Below, piece after piece: positions 46,820 to 58,296 of a stretch of DNA of 64,000 bases; position 1 is the first letter of the stretch, and each line of letters begins with the position of its first letter. The position numbers were made by a program, and so were the translations under genes. Below the pieces are notes generated by a model. It was not told where the DNA came from. It ran no database searches and worked only from the letters and a program-made list of their open reading frames with translations. Origin of the DNA: Davidsoniella eucalypti. Lineage: Eukaryota > Ascomycota > Sordariomycetes > Microascales > Ceratocystidaceae. The stretch spans positions 1-64,000 of the forward strand of contig RMBW01000055.1 of the NCBI GenBank assembly GCA_004009845.1, given 5' to 3'.

Positions 46820-49708
46820 ATGTCGACTTCAGAAGCTCCATTTGGAGGCTCTGATCTATTGAAGCGAGCTACCCAAGCCCTCATGATGTCAAAGTAAGTC
46901 TCCTTATTATCTTTCTTCTTTTCCTCTTAGTCTCATCTCACCCCCGCATCTGCCCTAATGTTCTTTCCTCCCCCCTTGCCCGCTTTTTTTTTCTTGCTTT
47001 GAAATCTCCCCGAAGCCATGGACTCCAGAACCCAGCACACTACATGTACAAGTACAATATGCATAGTTGCATAGCTGGGCAACTCACACATCTGTCTCTG
47101 CTCGATATTTTTTGACGTTGCACATCACAGGATTGGGGTGGTGTTTAACTGCCATGCATCCATCCGCCGTGTAGCTGGCCCGTTGGAGAGAGATATAATG
47201 GGGGGAGATGGGGAGGGTTTAAGCTCTTCTCTCGCCTGCCCATTGTTTGAAACCCGGCTTATTGTGTTTGCTCTCTTGTTGTCACCCTGAGGGAACCCTT
47301 TTTCGACTAGGCGGTTTTTTTTCCCCTCGCAATTCTATTTGACGTGGCTTTTGCCAACCGAACACCAAGATGGTTTAGGCTATTATTGATTTAGTGCACG
47401 GGTCCACTGGAAACAATGGCTTTCTCAAGTTTCTCGGCCCTATTTAAAGCTTTGCCCAAGAAGAAATGGGCTGCCCTGTTCTATCTCTTATTTTGCCTTA
47501 TACCCCCCCTCCTACGCTTTGCCAAGGTCCCAAAGGCAGATATATGTATTGCTTAGCTTTGGTTTTCCATCAAGCTGTATATATCGTTTCTTTTTCAGTG
47601 TTTCTTGAATTGGAGACGCCTCCAGGCTTGCTCTTCAGGCTGAGCTGCAGCAGGGCCAACGAGCCAGTGCTAAACACAATTTCGAGCTCCATGTCTTATC
47701 AGTCTTTGTGCTTACGGAGCTGAGGTCATGGTTATTGGCTTGGGGCCTTTTCCTGCCCGACATATGGGTCCAATGAAACTTTACTTTATTGCCATATCGT
47801 AATGCACCATAGCCCGACCAAATCAGCCAACTGCTGCTGGTTTTGGGTTTTTGATGGATGGTACTTGGCTCTGCTGTGCCAGCAGCTTGTACGTACAGCA
47901 AGAAAGACTTGGATGTGAAATTTCAATCTTTAGGCTAGACCATGCTGCCGTTTTGGATGCTACGGCAATGTCAGGGCGGAGGTAAGCCATCCCACCAGTC
48001 AGCCAGTGTCTCTCGGACTGTTTTTTTTCTTTCTTTCCCTTGTCTTCTTTCTTGCTGTCCTCCTTCGTTACGATAGTGGTAGCGACCGCCCACATAGAAC
48101 AAAAAAATGCTGTGGAGCGGAACGGTTGGCCGTGGAACGTGCTTTTTTTTTTCTTGCTATTTTTTCCCCTTCTGCTTATCCTTCCTATCTGCGCTTTGAG
48201 CTCCGGGAAGCGGTTGGCTGGCGGATCCCCTTCTCGAAAGCATCATGGTATGACATGAGCAGTTTCCCTGTACTGTCTACAAGCTTAGCTATCCTGCCTT
48301 TTTATCTTGCTTGCTCTTCAGTTGCTCTGCCGGCTTGCCTGGCCTGGCCTGACTTGGCTTTGGGTTGGTTGGTCGGTTAACGAGCTGTTCGCTGGTTGGC
48401 TGGTTGGGCGGATGGCTTACACGAGAGGACATGTGTTGAGTTGTCAAGTCAGGGTGTGAGCGACAGAGATCGTCATCCTTTCGGGAGTTGGAGAGACAAG
48501 GAAAGGTTCTTCTGCGAGGAAGAATCTTCTTCTTTTTTTCTTTCTTTCATCCTCGATGCTGGCTGGCCATAGTCATCTTTGCATATGGTCTCTCGAGGCG
48601 CTGCAACCACTAGTAAATTTGTATTGGTTCATTGCTGTCCGGCCGCCCTACACGAGCCTCGAAAAAGGTTCGGACTATGTGTTGTTTGGCAGTGCTGGCT
48701 TTTGGCTTACTAGGCGCTTCCTCCTGCTAAGGAAACCCAGGCTGTTCGATAGCGTAGAAGGCTGCTTCAGGTGTGGCTGTTCTTTTTCTCGTCCTTTTTA
48801 CTTGTTGAACAAACAAACTCCCTCGTCCATGTTAGGCGTGGCCATGCCTATTCTGGGGGGAAACATGTTCTTTGTACTGCGTTTCCGTTGCATCAGTGTG
48901 CATTAGCTTTTTTCTCTAATCCTGCTGGGCGAGCATGCGGCTTTCGTTTCGTTTCCACTGAGAATCACGGCTATTTTTATTTTTTTCTGCCTGTTCCCGT
49001 TGTCTCCTCGCGCACTCCCTTCTCGCTGAACCCTGCATATCATACCCAGCGAAAAAGAAAAAAAAAGTTTTATTTTTATTTTTATTTTTTATTTTTTTTA
49101 CCCCCCGTACTTGGCTAAGTTGCCCCTCAACTCGAGACTGGCAAAGTAAGAAAACGCTGCAGCAAAAATTCTGCAGCCAGGTGTTATTATATCACTCTAC
49201 TAGTGCCCGCTGTTTTTATTTTGCACCGCCAACCATTACTACTTGCCTTGCTACTATCACCACCATTGAGCATCATCCTCACTGCCACCAAGACCACCAC
49301 ATATTGCTGCTGTTGTCCAATAGTCCCTCGCGGTAGCCGATGGCAATATCATCGTTCACAATCACTGCCTGCACTCGGTTCATCATCTCGCTCGCTTTCC
49401 GGTTCGTCCTAGTACTACCTACACCCTTTCTTTTTTTTTGGTTTTGTTCCCGTGAGCTACCGCTAGCTTATCGACGGCTAGTTGCGCCTTAGCTGCGAAA
49501 TGGAGATTGGGATACAAAAAAAACCCAAATAAAAAATAGTGCATGTCTAACACTACGCAGCAACAGGTCTATCCCCGCTGCCACTGAAGACGACGGCGCT
49601 GACCAATCTGGTTTTGATACGCCTCGGTCTGGTATTGCTACGCCTCATCCCGATCCCCACGACAAGCGGTTTCCGGGAATCATGAGTTGCTATGCCCAGG
49701 TTAGTTGA
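46820..49708 (+). CDS. Candidate spliced small ORF upstream of SCH9
   Basis: Exon 1 at 46820-46893 encodes MSTSEAPFGGSDLLKRAT and onward to a GTAAGT donor. A matching-phase acceptor at 49560 (CTAACAC branch, ACGCAG) opens an exon encoding NNRSIPAATEDDGADQSG and later TPHPDPHDKRFPGIMSCYAQ. If not spliced again, the frame ends at TGA 49706-49708, giving about 73 residues. If the GTTAGT at 49700 is a donor, the frame could continue. The coding texture (acidic, Pro/Thr-rich, no stops) looks real, but the implied 2.67-kb intron is unusual for a fungus. It may be an upstream ORF in the SCH9 transcript, a separate microprotein, or the start of a longer product. Function not recognised. Confidence 0.4.
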
Positions 49709-50241
49709 ATCCCTTTCTCTGCTGTTCCCTACAATATGAATGTGAATGTGTCTGTTGGTCTGTCTGTCTGTCTGTCTATTTGTCTGTCGGCCAGTCATGT
49801 CGTTGTGGCCAATCAACGGCCGAGTCTTGTCTTCGAGTCGATCAGGTCTTCTTCCACCAGTACCTGATGATGAAAACTGCACCGCGAGCATAAAGAAGGG
49901 CTTATATCGATCCGTCGCCCTATACGACGTCTTTCCCGTTCCTCGCAGAGCGTTTTCTTACTTTGTTTTTCCCCGGAACTTCGAGTCTTGCTTAATGCAG
50001 AACTTGGGACTAAAACTGGCCTCTGGTTCGTCCAGCTGGGGAAGCCCCACCAAAACGCCACCATTTAGCAAAGCCTTCCAGCAGAGCCTTCTAGTAGAGC
50101 CCGTCAAAGGCCTTCTCTTCCGCTCCGGTCTTAGTCCGCCTGAAAAAAAAAGAAGCCTATATCGCGCTAGCCTATCCGGAATCGCCTGGGCATTAGATCC
50201 GAAGAGTCATTGATATTATTGCCTCTTTCGCCATCCATTTA

Positions 50242-50272
<31 letters not shown>

Positions 50273-51037
50273 TCTGTCGCAGCGGTAATGCCTGTTTAGG
50301 GGAGGCGGGCACTCCAGAGAGATTTTTTCTTCTTTTTTTATATACTTTTTTCTCTTTTCTTTTTACACGGCTTATTTCCAGACTGGAAAAGAGCATTAGA
50401 AATTCACAGTCGTGATAGCCCCTCGTCGCAATTTTTTTACTCAAAAAAAAAAAAGAAGAAGAAAAAAAGAGCCCCTCCCCCGCTATTTTCATCCGATCCG
50501 ACTGTTCTTGCCCGCTGCCAACATCAACACAGAATCCAGACTTGATTCTTTGATTCTCGCAAATGCGCGCGCTTTTTTTCATTTCCGGGCTTCTCCACCC
50601 AGACTCTACCAATCTTGTTCCCTAAGCCTCATCGTGATCCCTCGATCGCTATTTTTCCCCTTGCCCTCTCTCCCTCTGTTCTTGCATCACGAATCAGGAA
50701 TACAGAAACACTTGTTGTTCGCAGTGAGACCTTCCAGAGCCTTTAGCGAACGCCGTTTCTGCTGCTCCCGCCGAGCCTCAAAATAAACATTGTTGCTTTT
50801 GCAGCGTTGTCTGTATCAACCCAAATACGGATCCAGATTGCATCAACGTCGATTCCATCCCAGGTGCCCTTTTGGAAGCCACTCGCTGCATCCGGCCATT
50901 CTATACTCCTTCATTCATCCTGAGCCACATCTGAAGTCCTGCCTGCATCCGCCTTGCTGGTCGAGCATCACCAACAACACAGACTCTCAGTTTACTTGCT
51001 ACCTCTTTGCCCTAGGCTAGAGCCCGCTTGGCCAGAC
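49709..51037. other. Probable SCH9 leader, no supported gene
   Basis: Pyrimidine-rich on the plus strand, with a CTGT microsatellite at about 49750-49785 and a 27-base T run at 50247-50273. The frame in phase with SCH9 is open back to 50924 but has no ATG before 51038. Confidence 0.45.
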
Positions 51038-53574
51038 ATGTCTATCGACACTCTTGAAGTTGTATCGCCTGCACCTCTCCCATCCCCAAATGTATCTCTC
51101 GTCAAGCTAGACACCCAGCTGCCTCCCTCGCCGACTCTCTCTGAACGTTCCTCTCTCAAACGCTCCAAGAGCCCCGAGGCCACCTGGACACCCAACAAGG
51201 CCCGTCTCAGCCATCAGAACAAACGCTCGCCTGGCCGTGATTTTCGTCCGCCATCAAGCCGTCTAGCTTCGTTCGTGGCTACAAAGTCGGCTTCTAGCTC
51301 TATCATCAAAGCCTCTCCTGTCGAGGCTGTGGTTTCCATCATGACTGCAGACTCTACTGCCACAACCGCGTATCGGATGCCCTCTTCACAGATCAGTCTG
51401 GAGAGACTGGCTTCCGTCGCACCACTCACACCCACCCGGGCGCTAGACGACAACAAACAACCATCAACACCGCCATTACAAACACAGACGGAGCCTTCAC
51501 AGACACAAACATCGGCATCGACACCGACACAGACCCAAGAAGACAACAGCGGATGGAATATTGCAGACAATATCAGAAGACTAACAAACTTTTTCAAGAG
51601 CGGTCCCCCTACACCGAGAGCCCTTTCGGTCTCAACTACTCACAACCAAACCAACGGCAGAGGAAGCAACAGCATAGCTACGATAAGTCGCTCTGCCACC
51701 CCCAAGCCTTCCAGTGCGACAACCGGCACTCTCGCCACCAAGGGCAAGCTCAAGGTTAAGATCATCGAAGCCCGCGGCCTTGGACAATGCCGTGAGCCCA
51801 AGGTTGTCGCTGTCTTCCAGCGTAGTCAGCTTATCTCGGGTGCCGCGCGCACTGAGGAGCCCAACCTAGCTGCTGTCGCTCCCACCAACAGACCAATCCC
51901 TATGCAACGTACCGACAGCAGTCAAGGACGCTTCCCACACGCCATTCCAATGCGCAGCCGCCAAAGCTCCAACAGCAGCGTCACTAACAACTCGCGTTCG
52001 GGTGGTAGAAGATCCTTCACCAACCCAAAGTGGGATGCCCAGGGAATCTTGTAAGTAGCTATCCGTCACTAACACCATGAAACAAACATAATCGGAGAAT
52101 GACAACGTCTCACTAACTTAACTCTAGCGATGTTGTCGACTCCGACACCCTTCTCGACATCTCTGTCTACGAACTTGACCAGGAAGGCAAGGAAGTCTTC
52201 TATGGCCACGTCACTTTCGACACTCGTGCCGACCAACAAGAGTCCATCAAGGGTTGGTTTGCCCTCGAAGGCCATGCCGATACTGCCGTCGACCGTGCAC
52301 CCACTGGCGAGATCTTCATCGAAGCCATCTTCCAGCGTGCGGAACGTAAACATCTCGGCCCATCCGACTTTGAGATTCTACGTCTGATTGGAAAAGGCAC
52401 ATTCGGTCAAGTATACCAGGTACGGAAAAAGGATACGCACCGCATCTACGCTATGAAGGTTCTCTCAAAGAAGGTCATTGTCCAGAAGAAGGAGGTAGCT
52501 CATACCGTCGGTGAACGTAATATCCTAGTTCGTACTGCTACCTCGGACTCTCCATTCATCGTCGGTCTCAAGTTCTCTTTCCAAACTCCATCAGATCTTT
52601 ATCTGGTGACCGACTACATGTCTGGCGGTGAACTGTTCTGGCATTTGCAAAAGGAGAGCAAGTTCCCAGAGGCTCGTGCTAAGTTCTACATCGCCGAGCT
52701 AATCCTGGCCATCCAACACCTACATCAAAACGACATTGTCTATCGCGATCTTAAGCCCGAAAACATCTTGTTAGATGCTAATGGCCACATTGCCCTATGC
52801 GATTTCGGCCTTTCCAAGGCCAACCTGACCAAGAACGATACTACCACTACGTTCTGCGGTACTACCGAGTACCTAGCCCCAGAGGTTCTACTCGACGAGT
52901 CTGGTTACACCAAGATGGTTGACTTTTGGTCTCTAGGTGTGTTGGTGTTCGAGATGTGCTGTGGCTGGTCTCCCTTCTACGCGGAAGACACACAACAAAT
53001 GTACAAGAACATCGCCTTTGGCAAGGTTCGTTTCCCGCGTGATGTTCTTTCTGCCGAAGGACGTAGCTTCGTCAAGGGCCTACTGAACCGCAACCCTAGA
53101 CATCGTCTTGGTGCTCAGCGCGATGCCGAAGAGCTTAAGGATCACCCATTCTTCGACGACATCAATTGGGACCAGCTGGCACGGAAGCTCATCACGCCCC
53201 CATTCAAGCCAACACTCACGTCGGATACGGACCACTCATACTTTGACCGAGAGTTCACCGATGCCATGCAGAACAACGGCTCCTTGAATGCCCGCGCCAT
53301 GGCGCTAGCCCAGGGCATTGCGACCTCCACGCCTCTCTCTCCATCGGTGCAAGCGAATTTCCATGGTTTCACATTCGTGGATGAGAGTGCTCTTGAGGAG
53401 AACATGGGCAGCCGTGGGTACGATGATGATGACAATGATGACTATGACTCTAAAGATGATGGTATGAGTGAAGTGCACTCGGATGACGGCATGGAGTTCC
53501 TACCGCACAACCATATGAGCAGTGTTCAACATGAAGATGATATCCTCGGCGGCCAGCAGTTTGAGATGACGTAA
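51038..53574 (+). CDS. sch9: Sch9-type AGC protein kinase (C2-like plus kinase)
   Basis: Nutrient- and TORC1-responsive Ser/Thr kinase that promotes growth and ribosome synthesis; stated from knowledge of the yeast Sch9 family. Exons 51038-52050 and 52128-53574 join in phase to 819 residues. The N-terminus is Ser/Thr/Pro-rich, including the MSIDTLEVVSPAPLPSP start. A C2-like region (GKLKVKIIEARGLGQC to the DTLLDISVYELDQEGK strand) follows at about 240-405, interrupted by a low-complexity insert. The kinase domain lies at about 419-684 with GKGTFGQVYQV, AMKVLSKK, YRDLKPENILL, CDFGLSK and activation loop TTFCGTTEYLAPE. A turn motif (TPLSPSV) and hydrophobic motif (FHGFTFVDES) follow, then an Asp-rich tail. 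First in-frame ATG chosen as start. Confidence 0.95.
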
Positions 53575-55540
53575 CAAGTCAATTCTCAGTCTTAATTGTT
53601 TTGTTTTCTTCGCGCCTTTGATATTCTTTATTATTCGCTAGCACTTTTGAAGGAAAACATATCTTTTCTTTCTTCTTTCCTGGTTTCATATTGCATGTAA
53701 CGACGCCCTGTTTTCTTGTTTTCTTTTTCCCCCTCCTTCTCTACCGCCACCCTTTTTTAACGAAGCCTTTACGCATTCAAATCATGATGAATTAGTAGAA
53801 TTTACCTACATTCTACTCTCTTTTTTCCCACCTTTTTCGTTTCTTGGTGTCTTTTCAGACTTGATAACTACTTACTCTTTTTGTCTCGCTCTTATTTGTT
53901 TTTTTTTTTCCTTTTCCATAACACAATCAAAATCATGGTTTTTTCCCCTACTTTTTCTATTTTCCATTTCATTGTTTCTTTCTCTCCTCATTATTTATTC
54001 TCTCTCGTGTTTTCTTTTCATTCTTGTCCTCTTTTTATTTTCATATCTTTTTTGTGTGACGTTGGCGGAACAAAAAATTAACATGTGCGTGTTTTCTGTT
54101 TTTTTTCTTTGGCTTAATTTAATCATCTTGATAATTCTCTTATTTTCATTTTACTACTTTATTTAAATATTCTGTACTATGCTTAGGGGAAAGCTTTCTC
54201 CCAGGTCTTCTTACTTGCCTAGCTGTAGCGAAGTTGTGTAGTTATATGTTTAGGCTATGATATATCTATCTGCTAAGATTGTACGCTTTTTTCGTCTACT
54301 AATATTCGGCTGGTTTTTAGTGCTTGGGAGTACACATGTTTATTTGTATCGAAGATAGATCAACAACTTTGATCTTGCCAACCCTTCCTTATATTTACCC
54401 GGTTATAAACAAGATGGTCGCTTTGCGTGTTGACGCAACCAGAAATAGATCAAGGTAAAACTTGGTCACAACTAAGAAAAGGCAAAGAAACGTGGAGCCC
54501 CGAGGAAAAAAAGATCAAATACCAAAAAATGTAGCGTAAGAGTATATCCTTGATACTAAATAAACATACATGTACTCCCAGGCACTCAAATCTAGCCAGA
54601 TATTAGTAGATTGAAAAGGCATACAATCTTAGCAAATGGAAATATATCATAGCCCAAATATATAACTACATGTCATGAAATGACAATCTTGTGATCAGAC
54701 CAGAGGACGATGCCAGAACTCTTTCAATGTTTCAAAAAGGTTACACAAGAAGATTGATTGCCTGTCCTACTCGTTGAATATTAATGTATTCCTCTTTATT
54801 TTAATTCTGCCTGTCTTCTGGTTCTGCCTGGTTCCTCGGTTTTGCTGTGGGTTTGTTTGGTGTGATGGGCTCTTATAGATACCTGACGGGTCTGTACTCC
54901 AGAGAAACATAAATACTGGTCTTTCCCTCATGTTTTCTAGTATGGTCTCTTCCCTTCCCCCCCCCCCCCCGCCTAGTTAATCATCTCAGTAATTTCTTAC
55001 AATCTAACCAATAACATCCAGAATTCTTCTCGGCTAATCTTCGTTTTGCGTACAACCTCGCTCTCTCTGTATCACGATCATCTCTGTTCGCGTAGATCGA
55101 AACACTACAGAACCTAAACCTAAGCGCTCCAACTACGCACAGCTACGCAAGAAGAAGACCTAGAGCCAGGCTTGGCTTCAAACCTAATTCGGTACAACCT
55201 GATAGTTTTGCCCCAGCTGGACTTGAAGTCAGCGCTTAAATTGCATCATTTTTTTGCCCTATGTAGCTTGTTACACAGGCTAAAATGGTGATTTACAATT
55301 TGCAGTATGCCAACAGTTACTCATTACAAGAAGTGAGCAGCAGCATTGTAGATACGTACTGCTCTCTCTCTGTACGACAAAAGGGTTATTCTATAATTAG
55401 ACGAAGCGGATGATGTAGAATGAGCTCAAAGTTACTACCCCGAGAGTTGAGCCAGCTCCGAACCCCCGGCCGATTCCCGGACCGGCGCACATGACTTCCG
55501 TCATAGTCGTCATTAGTAAAAAATTATTATGTGAAAGAAC
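53575..55540. other. Intergenic, no supported gene (2.0 kb)
   Basis: T-rich 3' flank of SCH9, followed by AT-rich DNA up to the tRNA. A 14-base C run lies at 54957-54970. Phe-rich frames near 53861-54166 merely reflect T tracts. Confidence 0.45.
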
Positions 55541-55613
55541 GGCTTAATAGTCTAGTTGGTTAGGACGTCGGATTCTGATTCCGTAAGCCCAGGTTCGAAT
55601 CCTGGTTAGGCCT
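55541..55613 (+). tRNA. tRNA-Gln (anticodon CTG)
   Basis: A 73-nt cloverleaf without intron. The acceptor stem is GGCTTAA with TTAGGCC (one G-T pair). The D arm is GTCT with GGAC around AGTTGGTTA. The anticodon stem-loop carries TTCTGAT, placing CTG at positions 34-36. The T arm is CCAGG with CCTGG around TTCGAAT. The discriminator is T, and CCA is not encoded. The first and last bases of the anticodon stem do not pair canonically. A T run at about 55642-55650 can serve as Pol III terminator. Confidence 0.95.
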
Positions 55614-56084
55614 CGTGAGAACCACTTCATTGTGCCTCTATTTCTTTTTTTTTCAGGGGGGGGGTTCTTTCGTCACGGAAGTGTTGTTAGAGTGATGGGA
55701 ATGATTTATATTACATATTGGTTTATACACGTCTTCGTTTCAGTATGAGTTTTGAGCAAATAGAAGGAAAAAAAACAGTAATGCACTATCTTTACTCAAA
55801 GTCCTCATGATATTTAGGAAGTCAACATTGACTTGCTGATAAGTGTACCTTGGTGATACGACTTCTCAATCCTTTTCCTCTTTTGCTTTGGAGTAAAGTT
55901 ACCCTTTGGTTTCACGGAATAGTAAAAGCAACGAGATAGAGTCAAAGACGAAGCAAGACTTTGAAAAGGTTACAACATGTTTTATATGTCTTTTTTTTTA
56001 TAATTCAAAGACGATATGAGAAGAGAAAATTCAAAAAAGAAGTATTGACGAAGCAAGGTATAAAAGAAAGAGAAAGAAGAAGAT
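55614..56084. other. Intergenic between the tRNA and ATP14
   Basis: Contains the T-run terminator of the tRNA, a 9-base G tract near 55660, and the 3' flank of ATP14. Nothing else seen. Confidence 0.4.
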
Positions 56085-57641
56085 TTAGTGGTGAGCAACT
56101 TCCTCCTCCTCCTCATCGACAAGCCAGTCCTCGACAATGGCCTTGCCGTCAGCGGTAACAGCAGCGTCGGAGCCTTCGACCTCGACGGCTAGAGACTCGT
56201 ACTCCTTCAGGCTGGAAGCCAGGTTGGCCTCTTCGGGAGACACGGGGGTCTTAGGCAAAGTGAACTTTTGGACTTGGCCCTCGGCGTCGGCGGCGGAGAC
56301 AACAACGGGCTTGTAGGAGGCCAGAGACTTGAGGTACAGATCCTGGACGTAATCGGCTGTGCAGAAAGAGATGTTAGGGGCTTGAGCTTGTTACTGGTAG
56401 TGTATGCCACTCGTTGATACACAATTCCTATTGGAACTACTTGGTAATAGCGCAATAGGGAATAGAGAAAGAAACGTACCACGGCGAGCGGCGGTAGGGG
56501 TAATGAAGGTCCGGGCCTGAGTGCGGACAATGGCAACAGTTCCCCGGCGCTACAGCAATAGGATGTTAGTATACATAGCTTCGTATAACAAGAACAACAT
56601 GTTTTACGCGGTATCGAAAGTCATAGAAAAAAAACCGACGAGGAATAATGAAACCTCTATACGTGCTTCCAAGATTGTTTAACCCAGAGAATGCGATTCG
56701 ATAGAGAGAACAAGAGCAAAATTCCAACTTCAGAATGCCAACAAAGTGCCGACAGAGGTTCGGAAATGGTAGACGAGGAGAAAGCAGTAGTCGGGTGGTG
56801 AAGACAGTCGATAGACAGGGACACATATAGCAACGCCATGGAGGGGTTATCCTCTGATATCTATAAAGCTCGAAGTGATGGGTAGAAATCATGACAGCTC
56901 GACATATGGCTAGATCCTGCCCCGCGGTTCATAAATTGTTGATCCGGCAGCAGGCCAGTCCATCCATCTACCCGCCTATCTTTGCCGGAACCAGTAACCA
57001 GCTAGCTTCCGTCGCGTTCAAAGCTTGGTAAGAGCTCCAAAGGCAGAGTTCGCATATGTATATCTGATGGACGGTATTATCAAAGATCTGTCGGGGGGTT
57101 GGCGTAGTCCGAGAATATTGTACGGGTAGGCCGGCAGACAGTCGGACGAAGGACAAAAAAGCTCTCACAGTCTGCACAGGCATTTGCTTGGTGTTGATAG
57201 GGCAGATGTAATTCAGCCATTGTCATCGAAAGAGCATAGAAATAGTAGCAAAATTAGTATCAGGCGATAGCTGTGCTACAGCTCAGCCCGATTCTGTCCG
57301 ATAATTATAGCTATATGTCAATTTGTTGTCGGCTATCGGCGTTGCAGATCGGGCGGTACTTTTGGATTTTGCGGCCTTTCGATTTCGTTGGGTGGGCTTC
57401 TGTTCTTGTTTCTCTATTGCATTTCATTCTGGGTATAGGTATTGACGTAGCGCTAAACAGGTTATCATCCAGGGGACTAGGCCCTGTACTTTAAGAGCTA
57501 CAGGGTTTTTTTCGGATTTCTCTCGTCGGTTTGTTGTTGATATCGAAATATGCGTAGTAACATGATGCTTTTGTTGTTGGTAAAATAATATTTAGGAAAT
57601 TAAAAACATACGGCAACGACACGCGACACAGCAGACAGCAT
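56085..57641 (-). CDS. atp14: Mitochondrial F1Fo-ATP synthase subunit h
   Basis: Peripheral-stalk subunit of mitochondrial ATP synthase. Exons 57641-57612, 56549-56480 and 56356-56085 join in phase to 123 residues. Residues 1-34 form a basic, Arg-rich presequence (MLSAVSRVVA, then RRGTVAIVRTQARTF). The mature part starts ADYVQDLYLKSLASYKPV and continues with DAEGQVQKFTLPKTPVSPEEANL, given here as DAEGQVQKFTLPK and SPEEANLASSLKEYE. This is the subunit h signature, and the C-terminus is acidic. Length fits the family. The first intron (57611-56550) is 1062 bp, exceptionally long here, while the second is 123 bp. A doubled CACGTG element lies about 380 bp upstream. Confidence 0.9.
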
Positions 57642-58017
57642 CTTGTCAAAGAATTCGTATTTAAAGGACTGTGGGAGGAGAGGGGAAAAAAAAGGAAAAG
57701 AAAGAAAAGGGAAAAAGGCGATGTGGAGGTTATTTCGAGAAGGAAGAGAGGAGGAGGTTAGAAAGAAAGAACAGAACTGGCATCAATTCAGAGGGGTTTA
57801 GAGGGGAAAACCCAGTGAGCGGAACTAAATCAAAGCCTGTACGGACAGAGCCTATAGATGACAAGCCTTTGTTTTTTTTCAACCGAGCCTGGAAAAACAA
57901 ACTGAAAAATTATGTAGCCTGAGGCTCCCGTAAAGCTGCAGTAAAGAGTCGTCCCCACATTTTCGCTTAGTACGGACAAAGACGGGATTGGCTCTGCTGA
58001 ACAAGGATGGTACGGGA

Positions 58018-58041
58018 GATCACGTGGGCGATCACGTGGGT
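58018..58041. promoter_or_regulatory. Tandem 12-bp E-box repeat upstream of ATP14
   Basis: GATCACGTGG occurs at 58018-58027 and again at 58030-58039, a period of 12 bp. Both copies have the same GATCACGTGGG context. CACGTG with a 5' T is the classic Cbf1-type site. Cbf1-like factors regulate respiratory genes in yeasts, so a role in ATP14 expression is plausible but inferred. Confidence 0.5.
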
Positions 58042-58125
58042 GTCGACATCAGGCCTGTTTTCAAATCAAATCACCACCACCACCATGGTAACAATGCGTC
58101 TTAAGATGGGAATTACATTAATACT

Positions 58126-58206
58126 AAACGTCTTATTAACATCTTCATAGCTCTATAGCTACATAAGACTAATGAATAATATTTTTTTAAAAACGTCTTA
58201 TTAACA
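58126..58206 (+). mobile_element. A-tailed micro-retroposon, copy 3, with 16-bp TSD
   Basis: AAACGTCTTATTAACA at 58126-58141 is repeated exactly at 58191-58206. The 49-bp insert begins TCTTCATAGCTC, as in the other copies. It differs from them by a few substitutions and has a mixed A/T tail ending AATATTTTTTTAA. Confidence 0.8.
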
Positions 58207-58296
58207 CCTTGTGATACGAATAAAACCAGTCCTGTTTGTTACGGCGCCTGTAGAAAATATCAAGAATAGTGTTCTTTGCTCCTAGTTATTTCCATT

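Larger units (their letters stand above)
57642..58296. other. ATP14 upstream region with tandem E-boxes and micro-retroposon copy 3
   Basis: Separates ATP14 from the 3' end of the small unknown gene, both on the minus strand. It holds the doubled GATCACGTGG element and the third A-tailed micro-element, both listed separately. A purine-rich stretch (57670-57780) on the plus strand corresponds to a pyrimidine-rich ATP14 leader. Confidence 0.5.

Noticed and set aside
53861..54166. Phe/Leu-rich frame that looks like a membrane protein
   Set aside because: It is an artefact of the T-rich 3' flank of SCH9.
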